From positions 1,051,893 through 1,080,990 of the forward strand of contig BFEA01000016.1 in the NCBI GenBank assembly GCA_003427395.1: DNA of 29,098 nt, written 5' to 3'. Below are positions 10,085 to 20,015 of the stretch, one piece after another; position 1 is the first letter of the stretch, and every line of letters begins with the position of its first letter. The translations under genes and the position numbers were made by a program. The notes beneath the pieces are model-generated. The model saw only the letters and a program-made list of their open reading frames with translations, was not told the origin of the DNA and made no database searches. The DNA comes from Chara braunii (lineage: Eukaryota > Streptophyta > Charophyceae > Charales > Characeae).

Positions 10085-10528
10085 AATAGTTGTCCTAGTC
10101 GACCGGCGTAGGGTCGCGTTCGAGAGATCAGCGCGTCGAACGACGATTCACGCGCGGGTCCAATTCGGGCGTTAACCTCTCATACCCCCTATCCTACAAC
10201 GAACAAGAAATGCCCTCGGTTAGGCCACCTCTGCGATTGCATACAAAAAACCTTCTCATGTGGTCCCGTAGCTTGGCAGGGATACGCCCACCCAAGGGAT
10301 AGTGACAACTCTCACGGGTGGAGGTAAGTTGTGCCTCGCGTGGCCCTATCCTGTCGTAGGGGCTTGCGAGAGGTACGACTGACTCACTCGGCCGGAGTGG
10401 TAAAAACATTTCACGCAACAAGTCCTGCCAAATCCTGCGTAACGCGGCCAGGAGGGTCCCACTGCAGGACCGATGCACTCGGCAAGTGGCGTCGTTACCG
10501 GGAATCTCGACTGACTGCCGGGGTCCTT
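10085..10528 (-). repeat. Dispersed ~450-bp repeat, copy 1 (inverted)
   Basis: The reverse complement aligns over nearly its whole length with 15923-16400. Shared words include GAGTGCATCGG, CACGCAGGA/TACGCAGGA, CCCCTACGA.AGGATAGG, GTATCCCT.CC.AGCTAC, GCAGAGGTGG, GGTTAACGCC and GACTAGGAC. Identity is uneven, so the copies are old. Read on the plus strand, TAGCTTGGCAGG resembles a pol III A-box. The family could be an LTR or a SINE; it has no protein. Confidence 0.75.
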
Positions 10529-10870
10529 AGTGAACGAACCCAGGTTAAGTGCAGGTTGATGATCCAGTCAAAACGAGAAACTTTATTTTTGATCTGATTG
10601 GTGTAATAGGTTCTTACAATCATATTTAACGTATATGTTAGTACGGTATGTATATCATGGCACCGATAGTTACATATGCAGTCGAGTTATTCGGTTGTGA
10701 ATGTGTTGAAAGTTTGTTCTTGTTTTTGGGTGAATGGTAAGGTCGAGTCCTCCGTAAAGAAGTAGATAGGGTAGTAGTAAGAAGAAGAGGTACGTAATAG
10801 TAGTTGAATGAGAAAGAAAATGAACAGTTGATTATATCAGAGATGAAGAGTATAAAGGGTTGATGATTTG
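10529..10870. other. No recognised gene; spacer before gag
   Basis: AT-rich, with no coding motif. It ends at a pyrimidine-rich run and CTACAG just upstream of the gag relic. Confidence 0.45.
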
Positions 10871-10916
10871 TCAATGGGCTATTTTCTTGTTCCCTACAGG
10901 ATAAAAAAGAAGGATA

Positions 10917-13130
10917 ATGATGATGGATGCTGATGGGATTGTGCGAGGTTTTGCTCCAACGCCAGAGGATCTCATTAAGGCACTAGAGAAAAAAGCGCTG
11001 ACGCGACTACAAATGTCGAAGGTCGACATCTTCTTATTTAAAGGGGAAAGGGTATCCAAACGGTTGGAGTTACTAGAACAAGTCACAACTGAGCCAGCTG
11101 AGGCGGACAAATTCATGATGATGCCTCACCATGTTTGGTGGGAGATTCGACCAGAAATCATGAAAGTGACTGCAAATGCGACATAGGTTTAGGCAAGTTT
11201 TAAAGAAAAAATGCAGAGGCGTTTCAAGTTGGGGGATAGTCTATTGACAAAAGCAGACCTGAAAGTTTTAAGTCGGAACGAGTTCACCACGGTGGGTGCA
11301 TTCGCCATGACTTTTAAGAAGATAGCAAAAAGGATTCTCGAGATGGCAAAAGAGGAAAAGTGTGCAACTTTCCTGGAACATTTTATGAATTTCGAAGCCT
11401 CTGCATTAACAAAGCAGGGCGCCCTAGAAAAAAAGCTGACATGGACCACAATTAAAAAAAGCTTGGCGGACGAGGAATTTGACCAAGTGAACCTCTTCCA
11501 AATGTGACAAGCCAGGCAGAAGAGGAAGGCCATGGATGCCGCAACGGGAGACGACCAAGACTTTAAAAAGGTTGTGGAAGAGGTAGTGGCCCAACTTTTC
11601 GCCACAGAAGAAGGAAACGCTCTGAAAAAGGCAATGACAATGACCCATGTTCAAGGGAGAGGCAAGAAAACGGTAGTAAGAAGGAGCCAAAAGAAGAAGA
11701 AGAAGAAGGGGAGGAGGAGGAAGAGCCATAACCTTAAAAGTTAACAAAGGCTCAACGAAAGGCTAAAAATCTGGCCCAAGGAGGACAAGGCTCAGCAAGG
11801 GGTCAGGGTTCCCAAGCGACAACAATGTCAACATCTGAGTCGCAGGGCTAGGCAGGGATGGTGATGCCCTCACAAACTGGACACGCGCCCTATGGGCAGT
11901 GACCAATCTATGGGCCTCCGAGTCACTGGCCTGAAGTTAATCCTTATGTGCCCTAACCAGTGAATGGGCATTATGAGACTTATAGGGGGCTCCAATGAGT
12001 GTGGCGTCTTGCAGGTTTCTAGGGCCCCAAGCTCAACAAGCGAGCCAGCCGAGACAACAGCCGAGCCACCTGTAGCAATCGACACCATAAGGATCGTAAG
12101 CAAATCCGGCAGGAGGACATGAACAGGGCAAGGATGGGGATGAGGTAGAGGAAATTGGGGTCGTGGAGGAGGCAGAAGAGGAAATGTTGGTGGTAATTCT
12201 CATGGGAGGAAATGGGGATGGGAATACGTCAGGAAGTCGGGGAGGTCAAGAAGGTGGACAAGGGTATGCCAAAGGTAGAGTAGATTGGAGAAACGTGATC
12301 TGCCGACACAATGGGCAGAAGGGGCATATGATTAAGTTTTGCCATGTTCGGAGAAGTAATGAGGAAGAGAGGTTGGTTAGTACGAACATAGATGGAGATG
12401 TCTATGACAAGTTCGGAAACTACATCGACCCTACGGTTACAGGAGGTACAAAAAAAGACTCTGCGATGAGAAAATGCATCAAGTGCACCTGCCCCTCCAG
12501 CCATGTTCCGCATTTGGCAAGAAGAGGAGGTTCACCCTGGCTTAAGGATGGAAGAGATAGAGGAGAATGAGGAAGTGGAACAGAAGATGAAAGCCGACAC
12601 CGTGAAAGAAGAACCTATCATAGTAGAATCAGACGATGAGGAAGAAGAGGATTGTCGGATTGAGGCAGGGAGAACGTTGGAAAGAATAGAGGACTTGGTG
12701 TCAAAGATAGAGAGATATCAAAGAAGTTGCTTGATATATGCAAGGAGGTCAAGGAGTGGAAAAAGAAGAGGCCAATGGTATACCTCTATGATTCAGGTCC
12801 AGGAGCACTGGGAGAGCCTGAGAATCTGCCAGGCATAGCAATATTGGGTTCAATGCCTCAATCTGGGATGGCTTTTAGGCCACCATCAAGACAAGGGAGA
12901 ACGCCCATGACAATTAGGACAAGCGCTAAAGAACCGGTAAACTCTAATCTGCCACCTCAAGATGTTCTTGATCCTAGTGGAGAGCAAAAACTGTTGAGAT
13001 CACAAGAAATAAGGATGAGGAGGATGAGAAGATGAGGCAAAAGGAGGATAAGCTACCAGAGCAGAGAACTAAAAAGAGAGGTGCAAAGATAGATACAGAC
13101 AAGTCCTAAAAAAGGAAGAAAAAAAAATAC
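10917..13130 (+). pseudogene. gag: Ty3/Gypsy gag relic
   Basis: One decayed gag can be followed on the plus strand. From the ATG at 10917 a single frame runs to about 11740 through capsid-like helical, charged sequence, broken by in-frame stops at 11184, 11190 and 11505. A frameshift near 11740 leads into a Gln/Gly/Pro-rich linker (11740-12290) with several more stops. A nucleocapsid zinc knuckle follows at 12301-12342, but its second cysteine is replaced by asparagine (CRHN...H...C). After it come an acidic stretch with EEEE and SDDEEEE words (about 12550-12720), a conserved-looking block around KKRPMVYLYDSGPGALGEP, and a Lys/Glu-rich tail with a stop near 13107. Gag packages element RNA into particles. 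At least four frame changes make it non-functional. Confidence 0.85.
12301..12342 (+). other. Degenerate CCHC zinc knuckle
   Basis: Fourteen codons reading CRHNGQKGHMIKFC. Spacing fits CX2CX4HX4C, but Asn occupies the second Cys position, which should abolish normal zinc binding. Confidence 0.8.
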
Positions 13131-13560
13131 ATGGATCGGGTCGAAGAAGGCTTTGATGTTGAAGAAATGATGGATGTGGCGCGTCACCGTATGCGAATAG
13201 ATGGTTTGTGTTCCGGAAACCTAACAAGTCGCTTAGGCGGATCCAGGACCTGCAGAAAATTAAATGCAGTCATCATCTGGCACGCGGGATCATTGCCTCA
13301 AGCAGACCTGCTGGCAGAATCTCACGCCGGGCGAACCATTTACTCATTGGTAGACCTCTGTTCTGGAAACGATCAGCTCCCGCTGGACGCCCGGGATAGA
13401 CCCTACACGGATATGCATACCCCGGTAGGGCAATAACAAATGCAAGTGACTCCTATGACCTTCACCAGTGCTGTGACGGGAGCACAAAGAAGGATGCTCG
13501 CAGTTGTGGGAGATATGTTCCCCGCAAAATGTGAACCCTACATTGACGACAATCCGATCA
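13131..13560 (+). pseudogene. pol: Gypsy reverse transcriptase, N-terminal half
   Basis: Plus-strand RT fragments in two frames. A frame around 13208 gives FRKPNKSLRRIQDLQKI (fingers region); after a frameshift near 13255 the other gives SLPQADLLAESHAGR, then YSLVDLCSGNDQLPL, which carries the first catalytic Asp, and RDRPYTDMHTP. A TAA stop at 13434-13436 interrupts. The frame then resumes through TPMTFTSAVTGAQRRMLAVVGD to the active-site YIDD box at 13539-13550. Homology stops at 13560 and resumes at 24573-24581 in the same phase. No protease domain is visible between gag and RT, so that part appears deleted. RT makes element cDNA in the cytoplasmic particle. Confidence 0.88.
13553..13560. 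repeat. 8-bp target-site duplication, left copy
   Basis: TCCGATCA directly after the YIDD box. An identical copy lies at 24573-24580, where RT homology resumes. Confidence 0.8.
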
Positions 13561-13695
13561 GAGAGAAGGTAAACGACACCTCTTTTTTTCACTACGTTAG
13601 GAGTACTCGGTTGGCAGTTATGGTTTTTATCACTTCCGATCAATGCTTTCACTAGCATTCTTGAAAAGTTTCAAGATTTACATTGTTGACATGGT
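13561..13695. other. Left terminal segment of the insertion
   Basis: Non-repeat sequence between the TSD and the first minisatellite unit. It has small hairpins, including CTTGAAAAGTTTCAAG (13661-13676). Confidence 0.5.
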
Positions 13696-14712
13696 CCCCC
13701 GTTCACGCAGAGGGAGGGAGGATGGAAGGGGCGATTTCATACATTCACAAATTTCACCACTTCAGTCTGTTCATAACCTTCACTACCGTCCAAGCAAAGG
13801 GGGGGAAAGGACGGAAGGGACAATTTCAGACCTTCACAAATTTCACCACTTCAGATCCTTCATAACCTTCATTACCGTCCAAGCAACAGGGGGGGAGGAC
13901 GAATGAGGCAATTTCAGGCCTTCACGGATTTCACAACTTCACTTTCTTCACAACTTTCACCCTCGTCTATGCAGGAGGAAGGGGAGGGGGCAATTTCATG
14001 TCTTCACCGATTTCACCACTTAAGTGCATTCACAGTCTTCACTACCGTCCAATCAAGAGGAGTGGAGGATGAAAGGGGCAATTTCGGGCCTTCACCAATT
14101 TCATTACTTCAGTTCATTCACAATCTTCACTACCGTCCAAGCAAGGGAAGAGGAGGATGGAAGGGGCAATTTCAAACCTTCACCGATTTCACCACTTCAG
14201 TTCCTTCAGAACCTTCACCACCGTCCAAGCAAGAGGGGTGGAGGACGGAAGGAGCAATTTCATACCTTCAGGAATAACACCACTTCAGTTCCTTCACTTC
14301 TTTCACTATCGTCTAGGTAGGAGGGGGGGGGGGGGGCAATTTCATCCCTTCACCGATTTCACTACTTTAATTCCTTCACAACCTTCATTACCGTCCAAGC
14401 AACAAGGGGGAAGGACGGAAGGGGCAATCTCAGACCTTCACGGATTTTACCACTTCAGTTCCTTCATAACCTTCACTACCGTCCAAACAACAGAGGGGAG
14501 GACGGAAGGGGCAATTTCAGGCCTTTACAAATTTCACCACTTAAGTTTGTTCACAATCTTCACTACCATCCAAGCAAGAGGGTTGGAGGATGGATGGGGC
14601 AATTTGAGGCCTTCATAAATTTCACCACTTCAGTTCCTTCACAACCTTCACTAACGTCCAAGCAACAGGGGGGAGAACGGAAGGGGCAATTTCATACCTT
14701 CACAAATTTCAC
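13696..14712 (+). repeat. Minisatellite block A1 (88/82-bp units)
   Basis: About 11 units. The common 88-bp type reads CAATTTCAGGCCTTCACGAA, TTTCACCACTTCAGTTCCTT, CACAACCTTCACTACCGTCC, then AAGCAAGAGG, a G-rich stretch and GGACGGAAGGGG. A second ~82-bp type has ATCGTCTATGCAGG and CATGTCTTCACCGATTT instead. CAATTTC starts occur near 13821, 13909, 13991, 14079, 14167, 14255 and 14337. Since 88 is not a multiple of three, open frames cycle through all phases and are artefacts. Confidence 0.95.
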
Positions 14713-14796
14713 CAGGGTTGTTGAGCCCCGGCCACGGGGCCCCGGAGGGGGTCCGAGGGTGGGCACCCCCAACCCCGACTCCGAACCCCCCCCCCT

Positions 14797-14851
14797 CCCC
14801 CAAAAAATAAATAAATAAATAAATAAAAAATCAAAAATCAAAAATAAAAAA
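14797..14851 (+). repeat. A-rich (AAAT)n tract
   Basis: AAAAAATAAATAAATAAATA-type run followed by TCAAAAATC repeats. It resembles the retroposon tails at 19.55 and 19.9 kb. Confidence 0.85.
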
Positions 14852-14974
14852 TAGTGGGGAGTGCGCAGCGAGAGCGCACACCACGTGAGCTAAACAAAAA
14901 AAATGGGGTTTTATGCCTTATCCTGGACCCCCCCCGGGGCCACACCCACCACTGGTGGGACCGGGGTAGCTGCT

Positions 14975-15725
14975 NNNNNNNNNNNNNNNNNNNNNNNNNN
15001 NNNNNNNNNNNNNNNNNNNNNNNNNNNNNNNNNNNNNNNNNNNNNNNNNNNNNNNNNNNNNNNNNNNNNNNNNNNNNNNNNNNNNNNNNNNNNNNNNNNN
15101 NNNNNNNNNNNNNNNNNNNNNNNNNNNNNNNNNNNNNNNNNNNNNNNNNNNNNNNNNNNNNNNNNNNNNNNNNNNNNNNNNNNNNNNNNNNNNNNNNNNN
15201 NNNNNNNNNNNNNNNNNNNNNNNNNNNNNNNNNNNNNNNNNNNNNNNNNNNNNNNNNNNNNNNNNNNNNNNNNNNNNNNNNNNNNNNNNNNNNNNNNNNN
15301 NNNNNNNNNNNNNNNNNNNNNNNNNNNNNNNNNNNNNNNNNNNNNNNNNNNNNNNNNNNNNNNNNNNNNNNNNNNNNNNNNNNNNNNNNNNNNNNNNNNN
15401 NNNNNNNNNNNNNNNNNNNNNNNNNNNNNNNNNNNNNNNNNNNNNNNNNNNNNNNNNNNNNNNNNNNNNNNNNNNNNNNNNNNNNNNNNNNNNNNNNNNN
15501 NNNNNNNNNNNNNNNNNNNNNNNNNNNNNNNNNNNNNNNNNNNNNNNNNNNNNNNNNNNNNNNNNNNNNNNNNNNNNNNNNNNNNNNNNNNNNNNNNNNN
15601 NNNNNNNNNNNNNNNNNNNNNNNNNNNNNNNNNNNNNNNNNNNNNNNNNNNNNNNNNNNNNNNNNNNNNNNNNNNNNNNNNNNNNNNNNNNNNNNNNNNN
15701 NNNNNNNNNNNNNNNNNNNNNNNNN
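14975..15725. other. Assembly gap (N x 751)
   Basis: Unknown bases. Long apparent open frames across it carry no information. Confidence 1.
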
Positions 15726-15804
15726 TGTTTTGGCGGGGGCGGGGGTACGGGGGTGAAACCCCTACCCCGGCTTGGACCCCGTGGATCACCGCGTGACAAC
15801 CCTG

Positions 15805-15922
15805 GATTTCACCACTTCAATCTGTTCACAATCTTCAATATCGTCCAAGCGAGAGGGGTGGAGGATGGAAGGTGCAATTTCAGGCCTTCACTAATTTCAC
15901 CACTTAGTTCCTTCACTACCGT
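15805..15922 (+). repeat. Minisatellite block A2
   Basis: About one and a third units continuing block A1 after the hAT element. It ends at CTTCACTACCGT, where the next nested insertion begins. Confidence 0.9.
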
Positions 15923-16400
15923 TGTCGAGTGCATCGGCCCCCGCCTTTTCTCGTGAAAGAGGTGGGAGCCCTCCCGACCACGTCACGCAGGAGTTTAAAC
16001 GAAACCAAAATAAGAGATAACTTGGGAACGACACAAAATGATTCTGCGAGCCGCCGATACGGGTGCGCGGTCGCATCGTCTCTTCGCCGCTCTAGGCGGG
16101 TGCCAGTTGTACATCTCGAGGTCCCCTACGATAGGATAGGTTCACGCGGGGCATAAGCTTTCCTCCCTAAGGGGTTGTCACCACCCTTAGGGGTGTATCC
16201 CTACCGAGCTACCGACCCACGTGCGAAAGTTTTTAGATGCAATTGCAGAGGTGGGTTGGCCAAGGGCGTTTGCTCGTTCGCTGTAGTATAGATACGTTTG
16301 GTTAACGCCGAGTGGATCCGAGCGACGTTCATTCCTTAGGGTGTTGATCTCCTGAGTACGAAGCGTATGCCGGTTGACTAGGACGGTCTCAACCTAGTGT
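15923..16400 (+). repeat. Dispersed ~450-bp repeat, copy 2
   Basis: Homologous in inverted orientation to 10085-10528. Here the left edge coincides with the insertion boundary TGTCGAGTGC, which marks the true end of the repeat family. A hairpin CCCTAAGG/CCTTAGGG lies near 16168-16194. Confidence 0.75.
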
Positions 16401-17650
16401 GAAACCCCCAATATACTAGTCTCTTTGGTAACCAGTTAAAAAGAAAGACATAACAACCACACATAGTTAAATAAAAAAGAATCTATCGTAGTCGACATAA
16501 ACATATATCCAATCTGAAATGATAACCGAACGAATCTAAATAATAATTAGATACATACAATAACAGAATATGAAAATAAAATTCGACCACCCCGAGTCGA
16601 ATTCCACAAAATCATAGAGCCGCCAACGAGGAGTTGACTTTCAACAATAACCTCAATGCAGCCGATAAGATAGTCGGTCTATCTTAGTTTTGACTTGACG
16701 AGATGCGCTGCCAAAGTTATTCATTTCATCCTACCGCCGATATAAGATTGAACACGCACACACCCGTCTCCATACGTTTCTCAATCTTCTCGGATGACAG
16801 ACTGTTTTACAGATGATTCTTGATCAGGGGCATTACTTGAGGTGTCGCATGCCTCTCTCTCTAGGAAGTGGTCTGGGGTACTCCTCCTTCTTGCCCGAGC
16901 ACAAGACTCGGATCTCAGAAGTCGGACCGTCTCCACCAAATCGGCAAAGTAACCCCCCATAGAACGGTCCACTCTGGGTCGATAACAGGGTTGACTCCTA
17001 AAGCAACGAACCCTCGCCCCAGATGCTTCCTGAAGAAAGAGAATGTGTTCACGACAAGTAAATTTTCAGTTGTCCCCTTCATCTCTTGCCCAAGGTAACT
17101 CAAACAAAAATAGTTAGAAAAGGTAGAGAATGAGAATCATTTAGACACATAAAAGTCATTCAGAAAAGAGATGGTCAATCTTTGGGAAAAGGCTACGTTC
17201 GTTTGACCTTATCTGCTTTATTTGATTTAAATTCGTTTTACGACGCGCGTAAAAAAATTAACATTTTTCAAAACAACCAACCCTTCTTGGCATGCAGGCA
17301 GGTGAGAAGTCAAAGGAAAACACTTCTTTTCCATTTTCTCAAATAGGCATAGCCAATCTTCCCTGCAAGCATCCTTCCACCTACCTGTGCACTCAAAAAA
17401 CAACCACAAGTCCAGGAATCCAGTGAACCATGCTCCCGTCAAACCCCTCTTTCCACACGCATGATCACACACGTTTTGCTCAACATTTTTTTCTGAACGT
17501 TCAAAACAAACAGGGTCAAGCAAAGTGTGGCTTCACACAAGTGTGAAGGAAAATCTAAGTTAATCAACTGACTGACCTTGAGTGAAGTGGTGCCGAACGC
17601 GCCCTGGCTCACTGAAGAAAGCCAAGAAAGAATATACTTATTGCCAAAGA
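16401..17650. other. No recognised gene; possible decayed coding fragment
   Basis: AT-rich to about 16700. On the minus strand 17103-16915 gives an ordinary-looking peptide ending GVTLPIWWRRSDF, preceded by a pyrimidine-rich run and AG like a splice acceptor, and an overlapping frame continues to 16781. I do not recognise the family. It could be an exon relic of a transposon or host gene. Confidence 0.25.
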
Positions 17651-17845
17651 AAACTGCAGTCCCAAGGCAAGTCTCAAACCAACTGCTTGTCCCAATCTGT
17701 TCCCGACTCGCAAGTCTCACACGCGGTGGTCCCTGATTCGATGGCCGCAAGTCGCACGAGTCCCAAAAAAAACATTGTTCCCAAGACAGTCCCAACTGGC
17801 ACCACGTCTGTCCCAACCGGTCCCAAGTGGTTCCTGATGGTCCTA
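17651..17845. repeat. Degenerate GTCCCAA-rich stretch
   Basis: At least seven TCCCAA words in under 200 bp, including GTCCCAACCGGTCCCAAGTGG. Peptides in the minus frame show a matching weak duplication. No gene is called. Confidence 0.5.
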
Positions 17846-17979
17846 CGCCACCAACATTCGCTCCTCATGCAGATTTCATAGTGCGTCGCGCGCCAACTAC
17901 CACCACGTCATGTTACCACCGCCGCACACGCCAACTCTGGTAGCACAACCTCATTAACAAAACAGATGCCGCACCGTAA

Positions 17980-18003
17980 NAAAAAAAAAAAAAAAAAAAA
18001 AAA
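17980..18003 (+). repeat. Poly-A tract
   Basis: About 22 A with one ambiguous base. Possible retroposon tail. Further ambiguous bases follow at about 18036-18065, marking low-quality sequence. Confidence 0.8.
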
Positions 18004-18068
18004 CTTTGTCGCTATCGTGCCGCAAATCCCTGTTGNCNTGTCGCNAGTCCANCANCACTTCCACNCCA

Positions 18069-18290
18069 AAGAAAAAAACAAGTGTTGTCGTGCCACCAAT
18101 CTGACAACACTTCCCCGCCAAAAGAAAATCAAGTGTTGCTGTGTCGCAAATCCGGCAGCACTTCCCTGCCAAAAGAAAATCAAGTGCCGCTGCGCCGCAA
18201 ATCCAGCAGCACTTCCCCGCCAAAAGAAAATCAAGTGCCTCCGCGCCGCAAATCCGGCAGCGCTTCCGCATCACCGCTGTTAAAACCAGA
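18069..18290 (+). repeat. 51-bp minisatellite
   Basis: AAAAGAAAATCAAGTG occurs at 18120, 18171 and 18222, with a weaker first copy near 18069, each followed by CGCAAATCCGGCAGCACTTCC-like sequence. The period is exactly 51 bp, so the frame encodes a repeated 17-residue block such as KKIKCCCVANPAALPCQ. It may be a chance open frame. Confidence 0.9.
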
Positions 18291-18362
18291 GCTGCCGCCG
18301 TAGAAATTCCGCAGTGCTTCCACACCACCGCCGTTAAAACCAGAGCTGCCGCCGTAGTCCCA
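18250..18362 (+). repeat. ~54-bp tandem pair
   Basis: GCAGCGCTTCCGCATCACCG and GCAGTGCTTCCACACCACCG each continue into TTAAAACCAGAGCTGCCGCC. It continues the 51-bp array in altered form. Confidence 0.75.
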
Positions 18363-19269
18363 CAGCGTCCTTGGCTCTGTCCCGTTGGACCAGTGCCAGC
18401 AGAGTGCTCCCCGCCTTGGCTATGGCTGTCCTCCTCCTTGTCCAGCGCTCCTTTGCTGTCCTCCAGCTCCGCCGACAACGCTCCTCTCTCCTCTCCAACA
18501 CTTTAGCAATGAGGCAAGTGTGCTGTCACACACTGGCAGTTGGAGGCAAGTGTGAGGCAGCTGGGGGACAGCTGCCTCTTTTGTAGTGGATGAGGAGGGC
18601 AGCAGCAGCCTCAGCTGCCCCCAGACAAAATTCTTCACTTGCCTGGGGCCGTTGATCTAAGCCAGATCAACGGACTGAGGCTGCCTCACCTCAGCCACAC
18701 ACTAAGGGTGGCAGTTGTACTCAACCGCCCCCCGATTTTTCTCCCTTTTCCCTGCACTCAGCCCCACACCGAGTGCAGGTTCAGTGGGAAAATGGCTGTT
18801 TCCAGCCAAGTTCCCCTCACTGACCCTCCAGTTCCCCAGCCTGTGGCCCGAGTCACATTCAGGCAAATTTGACCTGTATCTGATCATAGCCGCGGCCACA
18901 TTCGTTGTCGTGACTTTTTCTTTTTCCCCTTTTTCCCTTCTACCTCTGCCCTTCCCTGAAAACGGGGAGGATAGTTGTCAGTGTTGGGAGGAGTAGGCCC
19001 TCCTCCTCCCAACTCTCCCGTTTCCCTCTCTCCAGCCAGCTCCCACAACCCCATTCCCACGCGCACGTCGTGAGCCGCGAGATCTTGGATCTTGCGGCCA
19101 CGAATATTCATTCGTGGCTTTCTGAGTGAGGAGTTGGTCCTGCTCCCACACAGCCTTTTCAAACCCCACCCTTCCTGCCTGTGCCTGCATACAGCTCACG
19201 ACCCCAGCCAGATTCAGACACAGGGTGGGGGAATTGCTCGTTTTCCCACGAGCAACTGCCCCCAACCCT

Positions 19270-19380
19270 TTTTTTTTTTTTTTTTTTTTTTTACTTTTTT
19301 TTTCCGTTGGCCTCAGCCAACGGTCATATCACATCTCGTGGTTTTTCAGCCATGAGCAGCCAACCCCCAGGGGCATGGTC
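19270..19380 (-). mobile_element. SINE-like retroposon 3' end with A tail
   Basis: On the minus strand a body ending ...CTCATGGCTGAAAAACCACG, then CCGTTGGC..GCCAACGG and a long A tail (poly-T at ~19270-19313 on the plus strand). It is homologous over ~60 bp to the retroposon at 19879-20016, including the terminal hairpin. Confidence 0.6.
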
Positions 19381-19381
19381 C

Positions 19382-19511
19382 CACTAGCAAAGAGGATCGA
19401 AACAAATACCTGGATCTGGACGTGCAGGAAATCGAGATTAAACTGCTCTTCTGCATCTCTGCGTAAAACACATCCAGATTCAGGAGCTCGATCCTATTTT
19501 TTTTGCTAGTG
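19382..19511. repeat. Inverted repeat with 43-nt arms
   Basis: CACTAGCAAAGAGGATCGA...CTGGATCTGGACGTG at 19382-19424 is inverted at 19469-19511 (CACATCCAGATTCAGGAG...TTTGCTAGTG), with a few indels. The loop is 44 nt. Confidence 0.75.
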
Positions 19512-19544
19512 AGACCTCAGCTCTCGTAAACGAGTGAAGAGAGC

Positions 19545-19602
19545 GAAAATAATAATAATAAAAAATAAATAAATAAATAAATAAAAAAGAGTGGTAGTGT
19601 AT
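19545..19602 (+). repeat. A-rich (AATA/AAAT)n retroposon-like tail
   Basis: AATAATAATAATAAAAAATAAATAAAT run preceded by a small hairpin CTCG-TAAA-CGAG. It looks like the 3' end of a plus-strand retroposon. Confidence 0.6.
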
Positions 19603-19992
19603 ATTTTTATGTTCTAGAGGTAGATTCACTCGATTATGCCCTTCCCCTCAGTGAAACTCAACCCGTTCGTCAAAACGAACGGGCAACTGAACACCCTGCA
19701 CGAACCAAAGAAAAGGGGGGACAAAATCTTTAAAAAAATCTAAAGAAATCTAGAGAAGAAAAAAAAAAGAAAAAAATAGAAGCTTACCTGTCAGGCTGCC
19801 CGAAAAAACGGGCGCCTGCAACTAATTTTGGGGACTTTATGTCCCTTCTACTTCATTTAGCGCCATGTGACACTTCGTTTTTATTTATTTATTTATTTTT
19901 ATTTTTATTTTTTTTCCCTTTTCCGTTGGATTATGCCAACGACCTCTCACTTCCTCGTGACTTACCCATGACCTGTTGAAATACAGGCCCGA

Positions 19993-20002
19993 GTTCGAAT
20001 CC
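19993..20002 (+). other. B-box-like GTTCGAATCC
   Basis: A perfect pol III B-box word on the plus strand, with a CCTGT/ACAGG stem just upstream resembling an anticodon arm. The T-stem does not pair, so no tRNA is called. It may be an antisense tRNA-derived part of the retroposon. Confidence 0.35.
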
Positions 20003-20015
20003 CCTCCTGGGACTT

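Larger units (their letters stand above)
14713..15804. mobile_element. Non-autonomous hAT-type transposon (partly gapped)
   Basis: It lies inside the minisatellite. The left end CAGGGTTGTTGAG and right end ...GTGACAACCCTG are inverted repeats that match the usual hAT terminus form CAGGGTTG. Flanking 8-bp sequences are AATTTCAC (14705-14712) and GATTTCAC (15805-15812), 7 of 8 alike, as expected for a hAT target-site duplication in a repeat. The visible interior is G/C-rich and hairpin-rich (GTGCGC-AGCGAGA-GCGCAC near 14858, CCACC-ACT-GGTGG near 14946) with an A-rich (AAAT)n run. The middle 751 bp are N, so a transposase cannot be excluded, but ~1.1 kb is too short for one. Confidence 0.75.

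Noticed and set aside
12727-12840. DSG motif (YLYDSGPG) as an aspartic protease active site
   Set aside because: There is no hydrophobic protease context or downstream flap motif. It lies in the charged gag-linker region.
14854-15799. Open frames of about 300 codons on both strands
   Set aside because: They consist almost entirely of the N gap.
19930-20011. Complete tRNA around GTTCGAATCC
   Set aside because: The B-box is perfect, but T-stem and acceptor do not pair and the anticodon-like loop is 6 nt.
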